Source: Pseudodesulfovibrio sp. 5S69
GTDB lineage: Bacteria > Desulfobacterota > Desulfovibrionia > Desulfovibrionales > Desulfovibrionaceae
Reading direction: 5' to 3'
NCBI RefSeq assembly: GCF_037094465.1
Contig: NZ_CP146609.1
Span: forward strand, 1,048,501 to 1,112,500
DNA length: 64,000 nt
The notes under the pieces are model-generated. The model was given only the letters and a program-made list of their open reading frames with translations, did not search any database and was not told the DNA's origin. Both the position numbers and the translations under genes were made by a program. This document shows positions 16,984 through 25,080 of the stretch, piece after piece. The first letter of the stretch is position 1, and the number at the start of each line of letters is the position of its first letter.

Positions 16984-17709
16984 TCAGTAGCCGCCGATGG
17001 GCCGGGCGGTCTTGAGCAGTATCTCCACCCGCCGGTTTTTCGGTGACTCGGCCACGGGTCTGCCCAGGTCGTTGATCACCGGGAAGGCATTGCCGTAGGC
17101 GGACAGGGAGAAGCGCGAATTGGGCACGCCCTTGTCCACCAGGAAGGCCAGCACGGTCAGGGCGCGGGCTCCGGACAACTCCAGCGGGGTCTGCGTTGCG
17201 TCGGACCGGTCGGTGTAGCCGGCCACGTTGATGGGTGCGTCGGTCTGGGTCATCATCGGCACCAGGCGGCCGATGATGTACTTGCCTCTGTCGGACAGCT
17301 CCGAGCCGCCCGGCGTAAAGAGTATCTGATCGGTGAAGACCAGGGCCACACCGTCCTGTTTGGCCAGGACGTCGAGGTTGTCGTTCAGGTCGGACTTGCT
17401 GATCTCGTCGGGCAGGGTGTCGTCCGGGAAGAGCAGGTCCTTGATGCGCTGCTGCTTGTCAAGGACCTCCCACGGCTTCTCCATGAGCTCGACGATCAGG
17501 TGCTCCTTGACGTTGGCCCGGCCCGAGCCGCGCTTGTCGAGCAGGCCGAGGTCCGCCGTGGTCAGCGTGACCTTGGTCAGGATGGAGTTGTCCATTGAGG
17601 CCATGGTCAGGAGCAGGACGAAAAAAGTCAGCAGCAGGGTCATCAGGTCCGAGAACGTGACCAGCCACAGGGCCATGGGCGGACAGGGCGCTTGCTTCTT
17701 CTTGGCCAT
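16984..17709 (-). CDS. motB: MotB-like stator protein, second copy (OmpA C-terminal domain)
   Basis: The 241-residue protein has one N-terminal transmembrane helix containing the proton-channel aspartate (WLVTFSDLMTLLLTFFVLLL) and a C-terminal OmpA-like peptidoglycan-binding domain (INVAGYTDRSDATQTPLELS, AYGNAFPVIND, NRRVEILL). With MotA it would form the ion-driven stator anchored to the wall. It starts 3 bp after a second, longer MotB-like gene. Both keep the key Asp and the wall-binding domain, so both may be functional. Confidence 0.92.
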   Translation of the reverse strand: MAKKKQAPCPPMALWLVTFSDLMTLLLTFFVLLLTMASMDNSILTKVTLTTADLGLLDKRGSGRANVKEHLIVELMEKPWEVLDKQQRIKDLLFPDDTLPDEISKSDLNDNLDVLAKQDGVALVFTDQILFTPGGSELSDRGKYIIGRLVPMMTQTDAPINVAGYTDRSDATQTPLELSGARALTVLAFLVDKGVPNSRFSLSAYGNAFPVINDLGRPVAESPKNRRVEILLKTARPIGGY

Positions 17710-17712
17710 GGC

Positions 17713-18534
17713 CTACTGCAGCTCCTTGGGAGTGGCCACGTCGAACTCGAAGCCGTCCACGCTCATGGAGTTCTTGCGCTCGGGCGCTGCGGGCAGGGCC
17801 TCGACGATGCGGTCGCCCAGGCGGCTGGAGCGCTTGTCCAGGACGATGTCCACCCGCCGGTTGCGGGCCCGGTTCTCCGGGGTGTCCGGCGGATAGTGGG
17901 GCCGGTACTTGCCGAACGCCTCCACGCGGAGCATGTCCGGGCTCATGCCGTTGTCGAGCAGGTAGCGGTATATGGTCAGGGTCCGATTCAGGGAGAGCTT
18001 CCAGGAGAGGTCGGGGTTTTGTTCGTCGTCGCCGGGCTGGTAGTCGAGTCCGAGCTCGTCGCGCATGTCCGAGGTGTGCCCGGCCAGGAGCAGGGGGTAC
18101 TTGACCTGCTGGAGCAGGGGCAGGAAGCCGTCCAGGGTGGCCCGGCCCTCGGCGCTCAGGGTGTAGCCGTCCGGGCCGAAGAGCAGGCTCGCGTTGATGG
18201 ACAGGATCTGGACGAAGCGGCTGGAGGAGAAATTGATGTCCTTATCCACGGTTTCCCATTTCAGGGATTGCAGCGGCTCCAGGTCGCCGGTGTCGATGGG
18301 GCCGGGCTCCACGGTCCGCTTGGTGTCCTTCCTGCTGAAGACGTCGTAGCCCTCCTGGTTGAAGCCGAAGGTGCCGATGATCGAGCCGAGCGCGACCAAC
18401 TTGCGCCGCTGGTCGATGGTCGCCATGGACACGAGCAGAATGAAGAAGGTCAGCATCAGGGTCATGCAGTCCGCGAACGTGACCATCCACAGAGGCATCT
18501 CCTCGCATACCTGCTTCAGTTTCTTCTTGGCCAT
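17713..18534 (-). CDS. motB: MotB-like stator protein, first copy (OmpA C-terminal domain)
   Basis: The 273-residue protein has the same design as its downstream neighbour: MAKKK start, helix with WMVTFADCMTLMLTFFILLV carrying the channel Asp, a linker, and an OmpA-like domain (LLLAGHTSDMRDELGLDYQP, LRVEAFGKYRP, NRRVDIVLDKRSS). It is longer, mainly in the linker and in a C-terminal tail. It lies 24 bp after motA. The pair could form a mixed stator or two alternative stators; the sequence does not decide. Confidence 0.92.
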   Translation of the reverse strand: MAKKKLKQVCEEMPLWMVTFADCMTLMLTFFILLVSMATIDQRRKLVALGSIIGTFGFNQEGYDVFSRKDTKRTVEPGPIDTGDLEPLQSLKWETVDKDINFSSSRFVQILSINASLLFGPDGYTLSAEGRATLDGFLPLLQQVKYPLLLAGHTSDMRDELGLDYQPGDDEQNPDLSWKLSLNRTLTIYRYLLDNGMSPDMLRVEAFGKYRPHYPPDTPENRARNRRVDIVLDKRSSRLGDRIVEALPAAPERKNSMSVDGFEFDVATPKELQ

Positions 18535-18558
18535 GACGCGCCCCTTCGGGTCAGCGGG

Positions 18559-19320
18559 TTATTCGGAGACGATCCGGTCCTTGGGCGGGAGGTAGCTGTT
18601 CAGCTTCTCCTCGATGATGCGCGGGTTTTCGCCCTTGGAAATGGACAGGATGCCCTCCATGATCATTTCGCGCAGGAGGATTTCCTCCTTGCTGCGGGCC
18701 TTGAGCTTGCCCGCCATGGGCATGAGCATGAGGTTGGCGATGAGCGCGCCGTACAGGGTGGTCAGCAGGGCCACGGCCATGGCCGGGCCGATGGACGACG
18801 GATCACTCATGGTCTGGAGCATCTGCACCAGGCCGATGACCGTGCCGATCATGCCCATGGCCGGGGCCAGGGTGCCCAGCGCGGAGACCACGTCCGCGCC
18901 GGTGGCGTGGCGCTCGGCCAGATAGGAGATTTCCGTCTCCAGGATCTCCTGGATGGTCTGCGGCTCCAGGCCGTCCACGGTCAGTTGCAGGCCCTTGCGC
19001 ATGTAGTCGTCGTCGATCTCCTTGATCAGCGGTTCGAGCGACAGGATGCCCTCGCGGCGGGCGCGGTTGGCGTAGTCCTTGAAACGGTCGATGATCTCGG
19101 CCGGGGAATCCAGGCTGGAGAAAAAGGTGTTCTTGATGACCCCGATGACGCCGATGATGTAGTTCATGGGGTAGTTGACCAGCCCGGCCCCGATGGTGCC
19201 GCCCACCACGATGAGCAGGGAGGGCACGGACACGAAGATGATCAGGCTGGAGCCGGTCATGATGGCCGACAGGACCAGTCCGAACGAGAGGACGATGCCG
19301 ATTATGGTACCCAGATCCAT
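18559..19320 (-). CDS. motA: Flagellar motor stator protein MotA (PomA-type)
   Basis: The 253-residue protein has four membrane helices. It starts MDLGTIIGIVLSFGLVLSAI and contains the family block LGTLAPAMGMIGTVIGLVQM and LLTTLYGALIANLMLMPMAGK. MotA surrounds MotB to make the ion channel that drives rotation. A DPS-SIG-PAM pattern near the third helix is common in MotA/PomA. The ATG at 19320 matches the family start. It heads the motA-motB-motB-fliLNOPQ run. Confidence 0.95.
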   Translation of the reverse strand: MDLGTIIGIVLSFGLVLSAIMTGSSLIIFVSVPSLLIVVGGTIGAGLVNYPMNYIIGVIGVIKNTFFSSLDSPAEIIDRFKDYANRARREGILSLEPLIKEIDDDYMRKGLQLTVDGLEPQTIQEILETEISYLAERHATGADVVSALGTLAPAMGMIGTVIGLVQMLQTMSDPSSIGPAMAVALLTTLYGALIANLMLMPMAGKLKARSKEEILLREMIMEGILSISKGENPRIIEEKLNSYLPPKDRIVSE

Positions 19321-19339
19321 GCTGTCTCCGCTTGTGTTC

Positions 19340-20047
19340 TCAGTCGCGCGGCGGCCGCGCCCCGAAAATCCGTGTGCCGATGCGCACCAGCGTCGCACCC
19401 TCCTGCACGGCCGGGACGAAGTCCCCGGTCATGCCCATGGACAGGTGCGGCAGGTCCATGCCCAGGCGCGTTTCCAGCCCGCCGCGCAACTCCCGCAGTC
19501 GGGCGAACACCGGCCGCGCGCGCTCGGGGTCGTCGAAAAACGGCGGCATCGTCATCAAACCGACGAGCCGCAGCCCCTCCATGCCCAGGACCGCTTCGGC
19601 CAGTCCCGGCAGCTTTTCCACCATGATTCCGGACTTTTGCGTTTCTCCCGCAATGTTCACCTGAATCAGGATGTCCTGGACCGTATCCAGGCTAACCGCC
19701 TTTTTATGCAATGCCTGGGCCAGCTTAGAGGAATCCACGCTGTGCACCAGGGCAAACTTTCCGGCCACGTACTTGGCCTTGTTGGACTGCAGGCCGCCGA
19801 TGAAATGCCAGTTCACGTTCAGCCCGGCCAGCTCATCCTGCTTGGCCAAAGCCTCCTGCACGTAGTTCTCGCCGAACTCGGTCTGGCCGGTTGCGGCCAG
19901 GTCCCGGATATCCGAGGCCGGGTGCAGCTTGGACACCGCCACCAGGGTTACGTCCTCGGGCGCGCGGCCCGCCTGTTTCGCGGCCTCGGCCAGGGCCTCC
20001 CTGACTTCGGCCCTGCGCTCGGCCAATTCCTGTTGTCTCAGACTCAT
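19340..20047 (-). CDS. YggS-family PLP-binding protein (PLP homeostasis)
   Basis: The 235-residue protein has the YggS/PROSC alanine-racemase-like barrel. The PLP lysine is in TLVAVSKLHPASDI, followed by GENYVQEALAK, NWHFIGGLQSNKAK, VHSVDSSKLAQ, QVNIAGETQKSG and SMGMTGDFVPAVQEGATLVRIGTRIFG. These proteins bind pyridoxal phosphate and buffer its supply; no enzymatic activity is established. It ends 19 bp before motA on the same strand, so it may share transcription with the motor genes. Confidence 0.93.
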   Translation of the reverse strand: MSLRQQELAERRAEVREALAEAAKQAGRAPEDVTLVAVSKLHPASDIRDLAATGQTEFGENYVQEALAKQDELAGLNVNWHFIGGLQSNKAKYVAGKFALVHSVDSSKLAQALHKKAVSLDTVQDILIQVNIAGETQKSGIMVEKLPGLAEAVLGMEGLRLVGLMTMPPFFDDPERARPVFARLRELRGGLETRLGMDLPHLSMGMTGDFVPAVQEGATLVRIGTRIFGARPPRD

Positions 20048-20130
20048 GCTCGTTCCGTGGGCCGGAGCCGGTTTATCCGGTCCGCACAACACGGCCCTGA
20101 TGTCCCAATGGCTCTTATCGGCTCGATTTT

Positions 20131-20145
20131 CAATTAGTTTAATTG
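20131..20145. promoter_or_regulatory. AT-rich palindrome upstream of yggS
   Basis: CAATTAGTTTAATTG is a perfect 6-bp inverted repeat with a 3-base centre, in a locally AT-rich stretch 84 bp before the yggS start. Its position suits an operator or promoter region for the yggS-motor run. No clear -35/-10 pair was seen. Confidence 0.3.
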
Positions 20146-20384
20146 ATTAATGATGATTTTTTGCATCCGATCAACGCGTATCGGCTTATACCATGATTTT
20201 ACGCACCCTAACCACCCGAAATTTTACCGGAACTCAGGCAGGACGCAATTCTCAATATTGCCGCAAAGTTAAGTCTGGATTTTCTCTTGTATTCTTCGCC
20301 TGCCGAATGCCCGTCTGCAACGCCGCCGCGCCCATATCCGGCCACGGAACATCGTTAAACCAACGGATGACCCCGCCCCGGCAT

Positions 20385-20440
20385 CTCTGCGCAACGGCAC
20401 CCAAAAGTTTGGGAAAATGAGGGGGTGGGGGTCCGGGGAA
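20385..20440 (-). repeat. Family A element, right half, minus orientation
   Basis: Read on the minus strand this contains CCCCGGACCCCCACCCCCTC, then CCCAAACTTTTGGGTGCC and GTTGCGC. This matches the GGACTCC-CCCCTC-AAACTTTTTGGGTGCC half of the copy at 9058. It lies downstream of the HD-domain gene in the forward sense of that gene. The rest of 20146-20384 is AT-richer intergenic DNA with no gene that I can support. Confidence 0.7.
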
Positions 20441-20444
20441 GGTA

Positions 20445-20479
20445 ACCGTTGACGCGGCGCATCGCGCCGCGTCAACGGT
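20445..20479 (-). terminator. Perfect 16-bp hairpin after the HD-domain gene
   Basis: ACCGTTGACGCGGCGC (20445-20460) and its exact complement (20464-20479) flank a 3-base loop, 15 bp after the minus-strand stop at 20495. No U-tract follows, so it may act as an RNA 3' stabiliser or a weak terminator. It occupies the place the family A palindrome holds in other copies. Confidence 0.6.
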
Positions 20480-20494
20480 CGGGCGCGACCGCCT

Positions 20495-21625
20495 CTAGGC
20501 GGGGGTGACGATGGTGTGGATAGTACGGACGAGTTCGGTTTCGCCCTTGGCGGCGTAGGTTTCGTACAGGCCCATGATGGTGGCCTGGGAGTAGACGTAG
20601 TTGCGGAACTGCTTGAACGGCTTGGCCTTGAGGTCGTTTTGGGAGAGCTTGTAGTCGCGCACGGCGACCTTCTCCAGGACCGGCAGGACCCACTGGTTGG
20701 CGGGCACGGTCAGGACCCAGTCGTGGTCGCCGAGGTGGGTGACGAAGCCTTCCTGGCGGCGAGGCAGGGGCAGGGTTTTGCCGCTCTCGGCGAGCAGGCC
20801 GTACTGCACGGGGTCGACGCCCGCGATGATCGAGGCGGCGGTCAGCCAGCCCACGACCTGGGCCTCGTCCTGCTCGGTGCGCGGGTGGTTGTGGGCGCAG
20901 GCCTGGGCCACAACGACCTCGGCGGGCACCTTGCGGACGATGGACTCGGCCACGCCCAGGGGATGGTGCTCGCCGGTCCCGGCCAGGGAGCGCTCGGTGC
21001 GCGACTCGCCGTCGGCGGCCCACTGGAAGACCCACGGCTTGTGCAGGTCGTGGAGCAGTTGGGCGGCGATGACCACGTCGCGGTCGAGCATGTAGTCGTA
21101 GACCTCGCGGTAGCCGTCGTACAGGGCCAGGGACACGCGGGTGTTCAGGCCGGTGTGGGTGCACAGTCCGCCGGGGTAGGCGTGGTGGCTGCCGTAGCCG
21201 GAGCCGGGGGCGGACCAGAACGGCTGCGGCGCGGTGGTCGCCCCGGACACGGGCGGCAGGAAATCGGCTTCGGACACGTCCTTGATCAGCCCCTTGCCGG
21301 AAAGTTCGTTGTAAATGGCCTTCTTTTCGGCGCCCCCGATGGACTTGGTCACGGTGGGCGCGGGGTTGTCGAGCACGGCCAGGACCTGGGCGCGCAGGCC
21401 GGGATTGCGGATCTGCCCGGCGGCCTGGAGGATGGACTGCCAGGAGGCGGACACCGGGCCCGATGCGTCGGCCATGGCCTGGGGCGCCATGGATACGCAC
21501 TGGTCGAAGGTGACCGTGGCCGGGGCGGCCTGGGCGCGCACGGGCAGGGCGGTGACTGCGGCGGCCGCGCCCGCCAGGACCCCGAATTTCAGGAAATCGC
21601 GACGGTTGAGTTGTTCGGAAGACAT
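20495..21625 (-). CDS. Tat-exported HD-domain protein
   Basis: The 376-residue protein has a twin-arginine signal (NRRDFLKFGVLAGAAAAVTA, cleavage probably after VRAQA). The mature part contains an HD-hydrolase-like metal set: GLCTHTGLNTRVSLALY near residue 155, then IAAQLLHDLHKPWVFQW near 190 with the HD pair, then GEHHPLGVAESIVRK and AQACAHNHPRTEQD with further histidines. HD proteins are mostly cytosolic phosphohydrolases acting on nucleotides, so export through Tat is unusual and suggests cofactor loading before export. Substrate unknown. It is a single gene with a long intergenic region on each side. Confidence 0.82.
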   Translation of the reverse strand: MSSEQLNRRDFLKFGVLAGAAAAVTALPVRAQAAPATVTFDQCVSMAPQAMADASGPVSASWQSILQAAGQIRNPGLRAQVLAVLDNPAPTVTKSIGGAEKKAIYNELSGKGLIKDVSEADFLPPVSGATTAPQPFWSAPGSGYGSHHAYPGGLCTHTGLNTRVSLALYDGYREVYDYMLDRDVVIAAQLLHDLHKPWVFQWAADGESRTERSLAGTGEHHPLGVAESIVRKVPAEVVVAQACAHNHPRTEQDEAQVVGWLTAASIIAGVDPVQYGLLAESGKTLPLPRRQEGFVTHLGDHDWVLTVPANQWVLPVLEKVAVRDYKLSQNDLKAKPFKQFRNYVYSQATIMGLYETYAAKGETELVRTIHTIVTPA

Positions 21626-21940
21626 GTTTTTCTCCTTGAATGCAGAGTGGTTGTGTAGTCTTGCAAACATACCTTCCGCTTTCGTCGGCAGCCTGACGAA
21701 CCGGTGACGGAGTGTGCCCTGCGGATGGAGAATAGGTCACATTCGGGAGCGGGGACGGGGCGGCAATCGGCTCGGGCGCGGGCCGCGACAATAGGAAAAA
21801 AGTGCTTTTCACCCATTATCTATATATAGAGGCTTGACGAGTTGCCGGAAAAGCGGGCATAGACCCCCCTCAGTCTGTCGGGAACGGGTTTTGGACGGAC
21901 CAGAGCCCCGCAACCAGCAAGGCAGGCCGGATACCATCTT
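21626..21940. other. Intergenic region between the divergent HD-domain and topA genes
   Basis: I see no gene here. It must hold the promoters of both flanking genes. A short AT-rich patch, TTATCTATATATAGAGG near 21816, is the only melting-prone block. A TTGACG with CATAGA 18 bp later (from 21833) is a weak candidate for topA. Confidence 0.4.
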
Positions 21941-21998
21941 CAGCCTGTTGAAGAAGGCGCGAGTGCAGGAGCGCAATCGCGCGTTTTTCAACAGCCTG
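21941..21998 (+). repeat. Palindromic element with ACAGCCTG/CTGTTGAA ends in the topA leader
   Basis: The left arm begins CAGCCTGTTGAAGAAGGCGC and the right arm ends GCGTTTTTCAACAGCCTG, pairing over about 26 positions with a few mismatches. It ends 17 bp before the topA start, so it is probably in the untranslated leader. The end sequence TTTTTCAACAGCCTG is one I associate with mobile palindromic repeats in many genomes; that is recollection. Confidence 0.65.
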
Positions 21999-22014
21999 AT
22001 AAGAGAGCCGTAAC

Positions 22015-24432
22015 ATGCCGAAAGATCTGATCATCGTCGAGTCCCCCGCCAAGGTGAAGACCATCTCCAAGTTCCTGGGAAAGGACTACATGGTCGATGC
22101 CTCGGTGGGCCACGTGCGCGACCTGCCCACCCGCGACCTGGGCGTGGACGAGGAGAACAACTTCGCCCCGCACTATGAGGTCATCCAAGGCAAAGAGGAC
22201 GTGGTCAAGCGCCTCAAGGCCGCGGCCAAGAAGGCGGGTACCGTCTATCTGGCGCCCGACCCGGACCGCGAGGGAGAGGCCATCGCCTGGCACGTGGCCG
22301 AGCTGCTCAAGCCGGTCAACGACAACATCCGGCGCATCCAGTTCAACGAGATCACCTCCCGTGCGGTCAAGGACGCGCTCGAGCACGCCCAGGACCTCAA
22401 CGAGAACCTGTTCGACTCCCAGCAGGCCCGGCGCATCCTGGACCGGCTGGTGGGCTACAAGATTTCCCCGATCCTGTGGAAGAACGTCAAGCGCGGCATC
22501 TCGGCCGGGCGCGTCCAGTCCGTGGCGCTCAAGATCCTGGTCGAGCGCGAAAAGGAACGCCGCGCCTTCCGGCCCGACGAGTACTGGCCGTTCAAGGTGC
22601 TCCTGGAGGGCGGGAACCCGCCGCCGTTCTGGATGGACCTGCACAAGCTCGAAGGCAAGGCGGTCAAGCCGGGGGCCAACCACGTTTCCAACGCGGACCA
22701 GGCCGAATCCCTGCAACAGCAGCTCGAAAACGGCGAATTCAAGGTCGACTCGGTGCAGGAAAAGCAGCGCAAGCGCCAGCCCCTGCCGCCGTACATCACC
22801 TCCACCCTGCAGCAGGACGCCAACCGGCGCATGGGCTACTCGGCCAAGCGGACCATGTCCATCGCCCAGCGGCTGTACGAGGGCGTGGAGCTGGGCAAGC
22901 GCGGCACCACCGCGTTGATCACCTACATGCGTACCGACTCGGTGCGCATCGCCAAAGAGGCGCAGGACGCGGCCAAGGAGCTGATCCTGGAGATGTTCGG
23001 CGCGGATTTTTATCCGTCCAAGACCCGGAATTTCAAGACCAAAGGCAGCGCACAGGACGCGCACGAAGCCATCCGGCCCGTCGATGTGACCATTACACCC
23101 GAGAGTGTGAAGAGCTTTTTGCCCGGTGAGCAGTACAAGCTCTACCGGCTCATCTGGCAGCGGTTCGTGGCCTCGCAGATGGCCGCGGCCACCTTCTGGG
23201 ACACTACCGTGCTGGTCAACGCCCCGCAAACCGTGTGGCGCGCCAAGGGCGAGCGGCTGCTCTTCGCCGGTTTCCTGGCGGCCATGGACAAGGCCAAGTC
23301 CGAGGACGACGTGGAGCTGCCCAAGCTGCACGAGGGCGACGTGCTCCAGCTCAACGAGCTGAAGAAGGAACAGAAGTTCACCCAGCCGCCGCCGCGCTAT
23401 TCGGAGGCCTCGCTGGTCAAGACCCTGGAGGAACTGGGCATAGGCAGGCCGTCCACCTACGCGGCCATCATCTCCACCCTGATCGACCGCGAGTACGCCA
23501 AGCTGGAGGAGAAGCGGTTCGTGCCCACCGAACTCGGGTTCACCGTGTCCGACCAGCTGTCCGAGCACTTCCAGGCCCTCATGGACGTGGGCTTCACCGC
23601 CCAGATGGAAGGATTGCTCGACGACGTGGCCGACGGCAAGAAGAACTGGGAGGAGCTGCTCAAGGACTTCGGCGGCGACTTCTACCCCACCCTGGAAAAG
23701 GCGCGCACCGAGATGGGCCGCTCCCAGCAGGTCACGGATATCGTGTGCGAGAACTGCGGCAAGCCCATGGCCGTCAAATTCGGCAAGACCGGCGAGTTCC
23801 TGGGCTGCACCGGATTCCCGGCCTGCCGGACCATCAAGAACTTCACCCGCGACGAGCACGGCAACATCCAGGTGGTGGAACGCGAAAAACCCGAGGACAC
23901 CGGGGTGGTCTGCGAGAAGTGCGGCCGCCCCATGGCCATCAAGCAGTCCCGGCGCGGCGAGTTCCTGGGCTGCACCGGCTACCCGGACTGCAAGTCCATC
24001 GTCAATTTCACCCGCGACGAGAACGGCAACATCAAGGTCGTGGAGTCGGAGAAACCCGAAGTGGTCGGCACCTGCCCGGACTGCGGCGGCGAACTGCTGC
24101 TCAAGAAGGCCCGCACCGGTTCCCGGTTCATCGCCTGTTCCAACTATCCGGACTGCACCTATGCCGCGCCGTTCTCCACGGGCGTGCCCTGCCCGCGCGA
24201 GGGCTGCACCGGTGAGCTGGTCGAGAAATCCTCGCGCCGGGGCAAGATCTTCTACTCCTGCTCCGAGTATCCCAAGTGCGACTACGCGGTCTGGAACTGG
24301 CCCATCAACGAGCCGTGCCCCAAGTGCGGCCACCCCATCCTGGTGCGCAAGACCACCAAGGACAAGGGCGAGCACATCGCCTGTCCCAAAAAAGGATGCG
24401 ACTATACTCGTCCGGTGGACGAGAAGGAGTAG
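22015..24432 (+). CDS. topA: DNA topoisomerase I (type IA)
   Basis: The 805-residue protein relaxes negatively supercoiled DNA by a covalent tyrosine intermediate. The Toprim domain begins DLIIVESPAKVKTISKFLG with the acidic DPDREGEAIAW near residue 82. The catalytic tyrosine is in TYMRTDSVRIA near residue 304. After about residue 575 there are five successive cysteine zinc-ribbon modules (CENCG, CEKCG, CPDCG, CPREGC, CPKCG, each with a partner Cys pair), more than the three of E. coli. The start fits MPKDLIIVESPAKV. It stands alone between large intergenic regions. Confidence 0.98.
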   Translation: MPKDLIIVESPAKVKTISKFLGKDYMVDASVGHVRDLPTRDLGVDEENNFAPHYEVIQGKEDVVKRLKAAAKKAGTVYLAPDPDREGEAIAWHVAELLKPVNDNIRRIQFNEITSRAVKDALEHAQDLNENLFDSQQARRILDRLVGYKISPILWKNVKRGISAGRVQSVALKILVEREKERRAFRPDEYWPFKVLLEGGNPPPFWMDLHKLEGKAVKPGANHVSNADQAESLQQQLENGEFKVDSVQEKQRKRQPLPPYITSTLQQDANRRMGYSAKRTMSIAQRLYEGVELGKRGTTALITYMRTDSVRIAKEAQDAAKELILEMFGADFYPSKTRNFKTKGSAQDAHEAIRPVDVTITPESVKSFLPGEQYKLYRLIWQRFVASQMAAATFWDTTVLVNAPQTVWRAKGERLLFAGFLAAMDKAKSEDDVELPKLHEGDVLQLNELKKEQKFTQPPPRYSEASLVKTLEELGIGRPSTYAAIISTLIDREYAKLEEKRFVPTELGFTVSDQLSEHFQALMDVGFTAQMEGLLDDVADGKKNWEELLKDFGGDFYPTLEKARTEMGRSQQVTDIVCENCGKPMAVKFGKTGEFLGCTGFPACRTIKNFTRDEHGNIQVVEREKPEDTGVVCEKCGRPMAIKQSRRGEFLGCTGYPDCKSIVNFTRDENGNIKVVESEKPEVVGTCPDCGGELLLKKARTGSRFIACSNYPDCTYAAPFSTGVPCPREGCTGELVEKSSRRGKIFYSCSEYPKCDYAVWNWPINEPCPKCGHPILVRKTTKDKGEHIACPKKGCDYTRPVDEKE

Positions 24433-24433
24433 G

Positions 24434-24605
24434 GCGGCTTCCGATAGCGGGCCATCTGCACATTTTTTCCAGGGGGCTTTCATCCTCACGTAGACGGCTA
24501 CGCTGCGGTGAAAGCCCGCCGGCTTTGTACCTGAGGCATAAGATCTTGTACGGCTCGCAGACTCGCCAACAATTCACTTAAAAATGCATGGCTGACCCAC
24601 TCTCG
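24434..24605 (+). repeat. Family B hairpin element, copy 1 (expanded)
   Basis: It begins GGCGGCTTCCGATAGCGGGC, continues CATCTGCACATTTTTTCC, then has inverted arms GGGCTTTCA (24474-24482) and TGAAAGCCC (24509-24517) with an inner CGTAG/CTACG pair. It ends AAAATGCATGGCTGACCCAC, TCTCG. The copy at 32144 has the same outer and inner blocks. Here about 55 bp extra lies between the inner hairpin and the closing arm. The rest of 24433-25080 holds family C hairpins, a terminator and no gene. Confidence 0.8.
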
Positions 24606-24720
24606 ACAAATCCGCAGGACAGCGGATTTGGACGTTGCGGTCCTCCGCAACGCCCCGAAGGGGTGAGCCCCAGGACGGGGCGAATCAAAACCTATTCCGA
24701 GGGCGGTCTGGCGGCTGAAG

Positions 24721-24762
24721 AGAGAGCCGCTGTCGGTTGGCGGTGCCAACCGAATCGCTCCA
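24721..24762 (+). repeat. Family C hairpin with variable stem
   Basis: The conserved flank AGAGCCGCTG is followed by perfect arms TCGGTTGGC/GCCAACCGA around GGT, then the conserved flank ATCGCTCCA. The same flanks with different but fully paired stems occur at 32336 and 45638. A flankless relative, TCGGGTGC-TGC-GCACCCGA, follows at 24783-24801. Confidence 0.8.
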
Positions 24763-24815
24763 TAAGAGGGGCGGAATGGCTGTCGGGTGCTGCGCACCCG
24801 AGGCGCTATTTGGTG

Positions 24816-24838
24816 AGGGAGCTTGGCTCCCTTTTTTT
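24816..24838 (+). terminator. Strong rho-independent terminator in non-coding DNA
   Basis: AGGGAGC-TTG-GCTCCCT is directly followed by a run of seven T (shared with the stem end). The nearest upstream gene is topA, 384 bp away, so it ends either a long topA 3' region or a separate non-coding RNA. Confidence 0.8.
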
Positions 24839-25080
24839 GTGGGAAAAAGTTGCGGGAATTGATCCAGATCAATGTTTTTTTGGGTGGCGCTCTGTAGAAG
24901 GGAGGTGCGGATGGGGCATGACCAACCCCGCCGCAGGAGACATTCTCTACCATGGGTGGTCAGCCATTGCCGCCCGAACGTCACACCCTACATCCTCCCC
25001 AAGAAGGCCGTCCGTAACCGGGCGGCCTTCCTGGTTGCGCGGGGCTGGATTGTTTGGCGGAAACAACGTATTTGCTGCCC

